Shown here: positions 1 to 10,916 of the stretch, piece after piece
How the letters are laid out: every line of letters begins with the position of its first letter
Position numbering within the stretch: position 1 is the first letter of the stretch
Assembly: GCF_000150275.1 (NCBI RefSeq)
Contig: NW_002060944.1
Span: 6,484,564 to 6,548,563 of the forward strand
Reading direction: 5' to 3'
Length of the DNA: 64,000 nucleotides
Origin: Trichoplax adhaerens
Taxonomy: Eukaryota > Placozoa > Uniplacotomia > Trichoplacea > Trichoplacidae
Notes under the pieces: generated by a model
The model's input: the letters and a program-made list of their open reading frames with translations, nothing else
Databases searched by the model: none
Told to the model about the DNA's origin: nothing
Program-made: the position numbers and the translations under genes

Positions 1-1762
1 TAGCACTACCAAGTAAGTCCAATTCGACTAATAATCCATAGCATCATCGATACAGTTTTAACTTTTCTTTCGTTAAATTGAATCAGTTAACTAGATACAC
101 CGTAAAATAGGTTAAATTTTTATTTATCGAGCGACTGTAAAATACGATTTTTAACTTTTATTAGATGGGCATCACTTCACCCCTGGTCGTTTTAATAAAT
201 TTATAATAGTATTGAGTTAAATTCCATCATCCTATGTTTGAATAGTCAACTTGTAATCGTTTCTATAATGATATTGACATGGTATCAAATCCTTCTGAAT
301 ATCATGATATACTATCTTGAGATCAACCGTAGATGTTGTCGTCTCAATATCATAACGGATAGTGCATTTGAAACTAAAAAAATTTTCTGCTATCCCACTC
401 CTACTAGAATGATTCATTATTGTGTCAATTCATTGATTTTTTTTCTTTCCCCTCTTCTTCCATAATAATTAATTAAAATTCAATGGGCCAATAGTTTGGT
501 TGCTAGCAATAAATGATAAGCTAGCATTAATTAGACCAATTTTAACTTGTATGAATTTCTATAGCTGATCGATTTCTTCATATTATCTCGTTTGCGGTAA
601 GTTAGATTGTCTAAATATGATGATGATAGCAAACAGTAATCGATAGAGAATCATTATGCAAGGTCAATAATTGTTATACAAAAAAGATTGAATTCGGTTC
701 AATTGTCTAAGTTGGAAAAGTAGAATACTGTCATGCAAAGGATATAAGCAGGAAGCTAAGAATAAATAGTGAAAGATATTGCCGTCATTATCCACTAGTA
801 CGTAAGGAGTAGAGCATATAAATTTTTTTGATTTGTATCACATGGGGCGTCTTGAAGGTGTAGCAAACTGATTGACACGATGGTCATAGAATCAAGTAGG
901 AAGCAACAATAAATAACATCTCTTCCTCATGATTTTGATCATTTTTTGTCCGAATACGAAGATATGGTCCATTCACGGGCCCAATAGTAATGAATGAGCG
1001 TAATCTACCTTGCCTAAAATTGTAATTGTTGTCGTTTTGGTAAGATGACACAAAATTGTCATTATTATACAATATTAGTCATTTTACAAGTCGTAGGTTA
1101 CAAGAAGAATCGGCAGATGGCTCCTATTTAACAATTTTTTGAATATAATGAAAACCAATCTATTGGACAATTTCAGATGAAGAAAGTAGAATTCAATCTA
1201 CTGCTATTGTTGACCATAATTATTAGTTGATCAGTTGCTTTTTAGATGTCTTCTTACCTATGGACATACAATACAAAATCTCCTAATTGTCAGTCTACCT
1301 GTATCCACTCATGCCCACGCTTAATTTACGGACATATTGCTATAGCAATCCCCCATGTCTGTAACTAATTATCGATTATTCTAGACACGCACTAATAGAA
1401 TAAAAAATAATATGAATCCACCAACCCACTTGCATTTATACGCGATACAACTGTGATATATCAGGTAATCTGATCGGTAATTTTTTTTCAAAATAATATT
1501 TATACCTTTCCATTTTATAAAAAAAATTTTTATCAATTCCTTTTTCTGCTCTTGTGAAGTTGTGCTGTAATTACTTCACGCTTCAAAATCCTTCGTTTTA
1601 AGTAACACTAAGCAAATAAAATTATAAAAAAAAATAAATTACAAAAAAATTGCTAGCTGAAATCATTGAACATGTTACTTTCTATTCTCCAACAGGATTA
1701 GGCTTATGTATGCATAATGATATTAAATTAATAATTTTTATTCTTTTCCTAATACATTGTAG
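1..1762. other. Left-edge non-coding stretch, probably intron
   Basis: No open frame here resembles a known protein. A good splice donor (GTAAGT) lies at 13-18, so bases 1-12 may be the end of an exon of the plus-strand gene whose last exon begins at 1763. If the two are joined directly, the frame is compatible (one base carried over). The rest is AT-rich filler with A and T runs around 1480-1650. Short open frames in this stretch look like chance. Confidence 0.35.
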
Positions 1763-2514
1763 TATCGGATAAATGGAATAAAACTATAGCCAAAGCAATA
1801 TCTCCATCATCATTGTTGCCATTATCAATAAATGATAGAAATAATCCGTCAGTTTCAGACAATCATCCACCGATAACTCATCGAACGACAATAAATTCAA
1901 CTATACCACAGGAGCTATTATTAAATAGTACAATTTTGCCACCATCCGTAGACCAGACAAATTCAAACAATACCGATCATAATCAGGATCATAGCATGGT
2001 TAATAGCAATAATATCGATCATCATCGCCATCCGCAAGGTAATAATAGCCATCGTCACCAAAATAACAATGATGACAACAATAACGACAACAACTATTAC
2101 ATCAATACTAATCAAGTTATGGTTGTGACAACACAGTGGCAACAGCAATCTACCTCGCCATCATCTCCAGGTTTAGCAACAACTAGGACAAATACAAATC
2201 GAGGGAGGTATTTTTCTCCTCGTGAAATAAAATGTTGTAACATAGCAATGGTGAGTGGTGACCGTCATTATCCATGTAATGTTTATAGACAGACACAAGA
2301 ACGAAATGATCAAATAGAACGACATAAGAAAAGCTTGAACACTAATAATGTGAACCTTAGAAAAAAGCTAGTGAAAATATTTAAAGCTGCAATTGCAGAA
2401 TTGCAAGAGGTTCAACGCTGTACTGATACTTCAAAGAAAATCCGTCATTATGAAAGATGTTGTACATCAATGAATTATTTTCGATTGGTTCGTAAGTCTA
2501 GAAAACGAGGTTAA
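1763..2514 (+). CDS. 3'-terminal exon of an unidentified gene (possible PH-domain end)
   Basis: An open frame of 250 codons runs from a plausible acceptor (TTGTAG at 1757-1762) to TAA at 2512-2514. The first residues include SDKWNKTIAKAI, which resembles the last helix of a pleckstrin-homology domain, where a Trp is conserved; this is inference from a short motif. The middle (about 1930-2110) is low-complexity, rich in Asn, His and Asp. The C-terminal third is basic with several Cys (for example IKCCNIAMVSGDRHYPCNVY) and ends RLVRKSRKRG. No ATG opens the frame near its start, and the frame reaches the acceptor uninterrupted, so it is better read as a terminal exon than a single-exon gene. I do not recognise the family. 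Upstream exons would lie outside the window. Confidence 0.4.
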
Positions 2515-4142
2515 ATAATATTGCTCAAAAAGCAATATTAAACTTTAAACCTTGAAATTGTTTCATTAATCTATCACCTGTTTATCATATTATCGCGTAT
2601 AGTATTGAGTGAATTTCCCACAAATCAAATGATTGATCCGATTGACTGCTTAAAAACATTGACAGAAGCCAGCTGCGAGGATAACATAATATCATAATTA
2701 GGCAGCTATAGATAACCTTATACACCCACTATATTATTTATCGTAAAGTTTAATTAAAATTTTGTCTAGCCTTCGCCATTACAGGTTGGATAATAATTTT
2801 TAAAATGAAACTTTTCTTAATAGAATTTTATGTAACCCATGGATTTATTAAGTGTGCATATATCTTTAACTAAAGTAAAGTCGTACAGTTACCTGCTATT
2901 AATATCAATCGATCATATCAGATTATAGCGTTATAACAGGAAATTAAAACAAGGTTTATGAACTATACACATGGTATGCACATTAATTGTAATGTATATT
3001 CATGTGTAATATATTTTAATTTATAACCATGTTTTATCTAAAATAAGGTATTAGTATTCATACATATCAGTTCATGTTTAGATGGCATATATTACAGATT
3101 CATGATAAGCTTAGATATTAGCAATAATTCGTCTAATGAGAAAGAAAGGTTTTCTACATATAATAATTAATAATTTATTACTGTGTTTGCGGCAAACCTT
3201 AAAAAAATATGCTTGTCGACAAGCCGGCTTATTATTTTATTGCCAAGGATTCCTATTATTATGTATCATTGCTGTATGCATATTCAGTTATCTGATCAAC
3301 ACAAGACATTTAAGAAAAATGTTTATGAAATTTGCATAGTCGATTCAACCAAAAATGATTCCATCCAATTATTGGCTTTTGCTCCATCAGTAATGTGACT
3401 ATCTAAAATGCCAAAATAGCACTATATTTATTATAATCAACATGAGTTACATCGAAACAAAGTATAAAAATGATAATCTCAAGCAAAAAAATCCGTTACT
3501 ATCAATGTAACTTCATTGGATGCTAATCATGATCATGATATGGTTTAAGTTTGGGAGAAAATACGTCTGATCAAAAACTTTTAAAATTTTAATCGTAAAC
3601 ATGTATTTTAATCACATACCCTTCTGTACGAGTACGGGTACAGACTGTATACATACGCATACTCGTACATCGATATGCTAATTCTACGTATGCTGTATAC
3701 TGTGACAATTATTAATTATTTGTGTGTGGTCACAACATTAACATACATGAAGTATTTAAACAAGAATTCTGGTATCTATTCTCGCATGAGTACATCATAT
3801 GCTTAACTAAAATAGAACATAATTCCAATAAATATTAATAACTGCAAAAGATTTACGTAACAAAGTAAATTCCGATATTACTTACTACCATTAACAAACA
3901 TTGAATAATATTATTGTACTTGTAAAACTACTATACAGTATTCAAATATTCGCATAAATTAAACAGGTCTATGTATCTTGATAAACAACCATGCAACAGT
4001 TATATTTATTCAACAAAAAATTTTTGATTATCACCTGATGTCAATGATAGATTTCTATCATATAATTGATATAATCTAATTAAATATCATATATACGGTA
4101 TTATGAAATAGCATAAAAAATTTTAAAATGGTCAGTCATCCT
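2515..4142. other. Intergenic, no gene recognised
   Basis: Lies between the tail of the left-edge gene and the 3' end of WDR13; the two genes converge. Overlapping short frames at 3136-3400 have no family resemblance and no splice support. A small cluster of TACG/GTAC-rich sequence sits at about 3620-3705. Confidence 0.5.
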
Positions 4143-7100
4143 CTACTTGGTTTTCAAGAGACAGATTGTCATCTTTATCACTATTGCAGTTAATTTTTCT
4201 TTTCCATATAAACACCATACCCTAAAAATTGATATTAATATTATTATCATTGTCATTTATCACATTGCTAAGTCTACTTGTAATATCAAGGTTGTTTATC
4301 GTAAACTTGAATGTAATAAGGAAATAAAAATACATACTAGAGAATCACTTGAAGCCAAAAAACTTTCGTCGTAATTCCAAGAAACACCCAAAACTGGGGC
4401 AGAATGACCGTGTAATATATTCACAGAGGCATTTTCATCATTTTTTTCGATGTTATACAGATGAACACATAGATCTTCACTTCCTGTCACTATAAGGCAC
4501 GGTAAATGAAAGACGCCTTAATTGCAAATAATTATTTTCTACACTATGCGTACTGTACATATATGCATATACGGTTATAAATAAAAATTTAGAATTCAAT
4601 CAGGCATGATAGGTAAAACGTACATGATTAGGAATTAGTTTTATCTATAAAGACTATTTACAGTATTAATAATTAGATGAGGATACAAACACTATAAATA
4701 AACAACAAAAATATTTCAAGTAGTTCGCTTACCTACGCAAGCACCCTCACGAAATGACATTATCGGACAAAATGTACTTTTAATATCTTGCTTGCTATGC
4801 CATACCGGATATGAACTTTTCAATTCAGCATTACCATCTGGTGAAATTATTCTAATTTTCAATTATAAATTAACTGTAAAATTTCTACCATTGTCTATCT
4901 TGAAAATGAAGCAAATCGAAATTTCTATATACGCCTGTGTTCAGGGTAGGTTTATTATAATTATTAACGAAAAACTAGTAAAACCGGTAGGAGAATACCA
5001 CATAGCGAAAGATTAATTCCTGTAACAACATTAAAGACTCAATAATAGGTATACCTTAACAACCACAAGCTATCTCTCATAGTATTCATTAATAATACTG
5101 GATTTTTCCCTTCTCGATTGGACCAGCTACGAGATACAATCGAAGTAATCGGGCTACCTTCATTTATAGTAATCCTACATGATATAGTAGATGAATTTTC
5201 GTTTAAAAAAAGTGGTACCTTAATGAATTAACCATAATTAATAGCATACTACATTATTGTAAGCGTACTTTCTACTCTTTATAATTTTTCCCGTCATTGT
5301 ATCGAAAATAAACGAGTAGATATGTCCCTGAAGTTCGAAGTGTTAGAGCAGTAATTTAAATAAATGAGAATTATCAGTGAGTACTAGGCCTCAATAGCAA
5401 TAATAACAGGGCCTACTTTAGTGTCACCGGACCAAAGTATTTTTCCATTTATATCAAATGCAAGGCATTTTACTACCCCTGAAACTTTGTTGCCACCACC
5501 CTAAGAAATCAAATAGATAATAACGTCTCTTAACATTAATGAACTTGTATAACTTCCTAAAGGTCATACAGCAATAAATGGCGATTACTTCATAGTGTAT
5601 TAAGTATAGTTCTTAGTTTTGCAGTTATATCTCAGGTGAATATACCTTAATTCTTTTACCAGTAGAAGTATTATAGACTTGTACTTGCCATTTAGAGTTG
5701 CCAGTCTAACCAGAGTTTTACTCGTTAAGAAAACAAGACTATAAACTGGTGCCATCAATATAGATGGTTATACTGTAGCTATCATTCATAATTACAGTGA
5801 TATCATGTTATTTATATACTTTGCAAGTGTAAGGATACAACAACATGGTTATTATTAACTGGATGAAATATACAACAGTTAACTTCAGACGATCCATAAT
5901 CATTAACAACCCTAAGGCATGATCCACCAACAGAATTCCATATGCGCGTTGTTTTATCGGAAGAAGCACTCATAATTAAATCATTTGTTAGAGACCAAGA
6001 AAGATCTGAGGATATCCAGTGTACCCCCAATGATAAATAATGATAGTATTAGTTATAAAGAGGTCATGATAACTACATCAGTTCACTGTATAGCAATTTA
6101 AATACCTTGCTTTAATTGTTACTAACACGATGTATTACTTACCGTTTATACTGTTAGTATGTCCTTTTAATACAAATTGTACAGTAGGTGGATTAAGTCT
6201 AAGTATAGAAATAGTACCATCGACAGAACAGCACGCCAGTCTATCTCGTTCTTCATTAGCAAATTTAACAACCTTGACTGATAATTGATAAACATATTTG
6301 ATTTCCATAGACAGGTAAAGTCAAAAAAAATTAATTGTAAAGACTATACAACATCCATATAAAGTAAATTAAATTATGGTAGATGGAATATTTTACCTGC
6401 TTTCATATGCTGATGAAATACATGATAAACAGGTTCGAATTGATAGTACTGCTCGATATTTTGATTGCCAGCTAATTTTCTATTGTAGAGTTGCATATTA
6501 GCAGAGCAAATAGTTAATCCGTCATATACATAAAGATAGTTTATAACAGATCGAATGAACATTATTAAGAAGGCTTTCTCGATAGCTAAAATAATTTACT
6601 TGCTAGCTTTTGCATCTTCCGTTGGTATAACGTTTTCGTTGTCAAGTTGAGGAACAATTAGAGTTTTAGTATTATTAGCTGCTGTATTCTTGTCTTCATA
6701 GTTGATAGAACCTAGACTTGTTGAACGTGGTCGTAAGAAGGAGAAAGAACTATCACTTTGTAAACGGCTATGTCTAGGTGATCTATTGGTAGAACTTGGG
6801 GATGAGGATCCAAGTTGCAATGATACAGATCCAATAGGTTGCTATAATATTTAATATAGACATTTTTCATTTTATATATTAGAAATTTTGCCAGCTTCTA
6901 TTACAGTATAATTTATACCATAAATGGCTAATGTTTTTAATAGTAAACACGGTATGTCTAATTGTAGTCCTATAAGAAATAAGATTAAAATTGAGTTAAC
7001 CTCATATAACGATTCCGCTCTACTTCTAATACTAGGATCACGGCTTCTAAAAATTAAGAATACAAAATGTAATACGAACGAGTTGTACTATATATTGTAA

Positions 7101-7491
7101 ATTAAATAATAATAACAAGCGTTATGAAAACTGACCTCAAATCAGGAACACTTCCGTATTTTATAGTTAAAATTTGAGTTCTGATTTTCAGATATTGTTT
7201 TCTAATATTTGGATCCAACTGTACAAATATTGGGTTAATGTTTAATAACTTTATATTGAAGCAACATCAATATCGATAAGCTATAATTTTAAAATAAGGC
7301 ATATTTTGCCAGATATATAATGGCATCCGTGGTATTCTAAGTAATAATTTGCATTGTTCCATTTGTGTATGATTACTGTAGTAAAAAAGATATGTTTCAA
7401 GCTAGTTACATCATATTCAAAATTTATTATTGTACCTCTTTTTTAGTATTTTCGCGCAGTAATTGTGTTCTTCTCTTGAGATACAATGTTC
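4143..7491 (-). CDS. WDR13: WDR13, WD-repeat protein (first exon missing)
   Basis: Fourteen exons could be joined in frame: 7436-7491, 7136-7218, 7001-7046, 6600-6841, 6397-6479, 6143-6277, 5839-6005, 5646-5705, 5417-5500, 5269-5327, 5055-5174, 4733-4851, 4338-4489 and 4143-4172. They encode about 477 residues against 485 in human WDR13. Residue-level matches to the human protein run throughout: LYLKRRTQLLREN, QFEPVYHVFHQH, DLSWSLTND, FHPVNNNHVVV, VTGSEDLCVHLYNIE and HGHSAPVLGVSWN. The middle is a Ser-rich linker (RSPRHSRLQSDSSFSF), followed by WD repeats expected to form a propeller. The family is nuclear and its molecular role is poorly defined. The first exon (about 25 residues) was not found upstream of 7491. 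The last exon is only 30 bp with a weak acceptor, so the stop at 4143 is tentative. Confidence 0.92.
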
Positions 7492-8825
7492 CTATAATTT
7501 GGTACAGTATGTTAGTAGCTGTTTCATACATTGCTGATTTTCTTGATATAACAGCGCATAAAGTAGAGAAAGATTGTGAGATGTTTATAATTCTCATACT
7601 GTCAGTACTTGGATAATATTATCAAGCCAATACTTGCGTATAGAAGGGATATCGTTTTATAAAGATTCTAACAGTTCAATTGTAAATTACAGTATATCTT
7701 TAAATGCATGGAATAAAAACGAAGATGTATTCAATATTCATAAGTTAAAGGATGTAATTGAAATATGATAATTGTATTGTAAACTTCATCAACTTACACT
7801 TACGAGTATAAATACTCCTATATACTGTTGTGATTGGTTTTAATACATTATACAAGTTCGTGGGCAACAAAAAGTCTGTGATTTCTTTCTATGTTGTTTG
7901 GACCGGATCGGCAATCAGGTTATACTCTAGAATGATTCATTTTCATGGCTGTGGAGATATCTTTGCAAAGTAGCCTTGTCATATTTCGTAAATTAGTGAT
8001 ATAGTAAAACCATTTAGTAATTAGATACTTTTACTACCTCTCCATTAATTAATTAGAACTATTAAAAAACACGCGTATAAGTTGATTTATTTACTAATTT
8101 GGACAGAAAATACGTATACAATTCACTAGATCAAATGTCGATAGACCAAGACACGATACTATATCGTCAAATTACTCTATTCAAATATGAGCTACTTCTA
8201 GCTACAGTATATCGGTAGTCAAAGAGAAATTTGTCATTGGATACTTTCGTTAACCGAGATGTAATTGCTTGATGGTAGAGTAGAAGCAGATTCCGATACT
8301 GTAAGTTGTTCGATGTAGTCAGCTACTAGTAAGTACAGTACGAGTATATATCTTGTAGGTGATAACTAAGCTTTACACATTCGTATCCTTGCAATCCGGA
8401 TTGATATAATTAATATAATACATTACAATTAGATATACATGAAATAACGGAATCAGTCCTAGGAAGATGGATCATCCATCACTTTATTTATTACAAGCAT
8501 GACTATTCTGCTTAATGCAATCAATGATGTCCGTGAAGATGGCACTTGCCGTTGTCATTTGTACTCATGGCAGTGTAGAAGAAATGATCATTTGCAAGAG
8601 AGAATATTTCTTGGAAAACGACGATCAAATTATTTCCAAGATGGCTAATTTCTAAATCAATTCACTTACTTATTCGTGGACTATTCGCTGTCCTACACAT
8701 GCTATAATGCGAATCAAAAGCCGCAATTTGCTGTGCTATATTCATGATTGATTTGACGACGGAGTAACCATGTTGTGCTTTGAGCCAAAACTGGAGATTT
8801 TGGCTCTTTCACTTTAGCTTGGCCA
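7492..8825. other. Upstream of WDR13; first exon expected here but not found
   Basis: The missing N-terminal exon of WDR13 and its promoter should lie here or further right. I saw no open frame resembling the family's start. The sequence is AT-rich and without obvious repeats until about 8826. Confidence 0.4.
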
Positions 8826-9015
8826 CTGTACACTAGTGTACAGTACAGTAGAAGTTTACTGTGTTCAGTATATTATCACGCACTAACTGGTACGGTACTG
8901 TAGGGAGCAGCGCACCATACGGTACGAGCAGTTCAGTCAGTACTGTGTATAATACAGTACAATTTAGCATGTACTGTACACTGTACAGTACTGTACTGTA
9001 CGGTTACCCAAGGTA
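8826..9015. repeat. GTAC-palindrome-rich block
   Basis: Dense in overlapping GTACAGTAC / GTACTGTAC words, which are near self-complementary, for example around 8828-8850 and 8935-9003. Similar blocks occur at about 19390-19560, 32495-32800, 40270-40380, 46900-47045 and 49435-49570. All lie outside recognised exons. Confidence 0.7.
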
Positions 9016-9040
9016 CTACGGTAGCTCTCGGACATCTTGT

Positions 9041-9515
9041 TTCGGGATTTACTGGAAGATTAGATTTATGAAGGTGGCACAGCAATCGACCAGAAGACTG
9101 GCTAAAGTAAAACATATTTCAATTAGCAATATCCTATCAGTACAGTACAATCGAAAACGAATAAGAAAGTGTTGTTGAGACTCAATTCTTCATCATGTTT
9201 CGGGATTTACTGGAAGATTATGATTTATGAAGGTGGCACAGCAATCGACCAAAGGACTGGCTAAAGTAAAACATATTTCCATTGGCAATATCCTATCAGT
9301 ATAGTACAATCAAAAACGAATAAGAAAGTGTTGTTGAGACCCAATTCTTCATCATGTTTCGGGATTTACTGGAAGATTATAATTTATGAAGGTGGCACAG
9401 CAATCGACAAGAGGACTGGCTAAAGTAAAACATATTTCAATTAGCAATATCCTATCAGTACAGTACAATCGAAAACGAATAAGAAAGTGTTGTTGTGACT
9501 CAATTCTATTCTTGC
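9041..9515 (+). repeat. Tandem repeat, three copies of about 158 bp
   Basis: Three consecutive copies start at 9041, 9199 and 9358, each opening with TTCGGGATTTACTGGAAGAT and containing TGAAGGTGGCACAGCAATCG and GAATAAGAAAGTGTTGTTG. Spacing is 158 and 159 bp. The copies differ by only a few substitutions, so the amplification is probably recent. Open frames through the repeat are short and broken, and none matches a known family. The third copy runs directly into transposon-like sequence. Confidence 0.9.
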
Positions 9516-10110
9516 GGAAGCGTGCACGTTCTACTCTTAAGTCTATAACAAAAGCTGGAATCTTCCGTTTTCTGATGGTGGATGAAACTGATCTTTAGAA
9601 GGCAAATAGCTCATCAGTAATAACACTATCAAATTCTCTCCGGTCCAATGTTATCATGCAACACTGGTATTTACAGTTTAATGAAAATTTACTTCTCGAC
9701 AAGATAAGGAGAAAGCTAAATCTACAAATCTTCTCCCTGAACCGCGTAGAAGGGCACTAAAATCTATCCAAGAAACACTTTAGAACACTTCTCCCTGATT
9801 CCCAGTGATTTGCACGGTATTGACTTTGTGCTAAACATTAAATTTAAGAATTTCATTCAGGGAGGTCACAAAACGGCTTTGCAACAAGATAACGTAATGT
9901 ACGATTAGTAAGTCAATTCCCCGAGCCATATATCTGGGAATAATATCTGCACTATCAGGAACACTCCTTCCTCTATTAACAGGCAGCACAAAGACTAACT
10001 ACGATTCATGAACTATTGTAAAGGATATATAAATGCGGTATACCGCATAATATAATTCCGTTCTTAAAATTAGTGCTCAACATAAAATACGAGGCAGGCC
10101 TCATAGTAAG
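9516..10110 (+). mobile_element. Degenerate transposable-element-like fragment (dispersed repeat copy 1)
   Basis: About 9858-9997 and 9998-10100 are both strongly similar to a second locus at 50419-50670. The first block matches in inverted orientation (shared words such as TTTGCAACAAGATA and AATATCTGCACTATCA); the second matches in direct orientation (shared TCATGAACTATT and AAAATACGAGGC). In translation this copy carries stops where the other is open (SQNGFATR here, SQNSFATRYRN there), which suggests an old coding element. The second block also contains a perfect 16-bp palindrome centred on GCGGTATACCGC. The element family is not identified. Confidence 0.6.
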
Positions 10111-10812
10111 ATTATCTTTGAAGGCATTCAATGAGTTAGAAGCTAACTTTACCTACTGCTACCCAATGAAGACAATAGTATTTACGAACATAGATATCTA
10201 ATAACTAGTGCAAAATAATCAGATTGCAATCGTAATATCACGAAACATTTTTATGATCATCTACTATTAGAAAGTTACAATCACAGGGATTCGAACCGTG
10301 AATAGATTATTCTTAATTCCCTAATTTAACTATTTATCTCAGAACACGTATATATATCACTATTACAACAAGCTAGTGCTATATTTGGTATATCTAAATT
10401 AGAAACAAATTAAATAAGGGTAAACCAACAGAATTATCCTAAAATATTTCTACTCTAATCTCGACAATACAGTATAAAACACTGTAACAAGGGACATCTA
10501 AAATCCCTGCTTTATAGTGCGCTATGCTGAGCTTATATGTATGCATTTCTAAAATAGCTAGAAGTTATAATTAATTGGAATCGATAGCACCTATAAATCA
10601 GGTTGCAAATTTATATCGAAATACCTAATTTATCAATAATGCGAGATTTGAAGGACATAGAGATCTGATAACTAACACAAAATAGCTTGAGCACAGTGTA
10701 CCCATTTATGGAATTAGTTTAGGCATAATATGCAGCCTACTACAGCTCACTCACAATCACATATTTCGTTACAAAACGTTTAAATTAATTAATATGAACT
10801 TTCGCAATCTGA
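10111..10812. other. Non-coding, with a tRNA B-box-like sequence
   Basis: No gene seen. On the minus strand, 10287-10297 reads GGTTCGAATCC, a perfect tRNA B box, inside an imperfect T-arm-like stem. No acceptor stem or convincing A box could be fitted around it, so it may be a SINE or tRNA relic or chance. Confidence 0.35.
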
Positions 10813-10916
10813 ATAAGGCTATACTACTAAACACTAATTTCTTAAGATAATTGTAATATACAAATACGCATGTTACAATTATCTTAAGAAATTAGTGTTT
10901 AGTAGTATAACCTTAT
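10813..10916. repeat. 104-bp foldback palindrome
   Basis: Two 44-bp arms (10813-10856 and 10873-10916) are reverse complements with a single mismatch, separated by a 16-bp loop. Each arm contains the sequence TACTACTAAACACTAATTTC or its complement. Such structures are typical of foldback elements or MITEs and of recent inverted duplication; no target-site duplication was clear. Confidence 0.93.

Noticed and set aside
1963-2148. Minus-strand hydrophobic open frame
   Set aside because: Antisense shadow of the Asn/His-rich coding tract; its Ile/Val runs come from complementing AAT/GAT/CAT codons.
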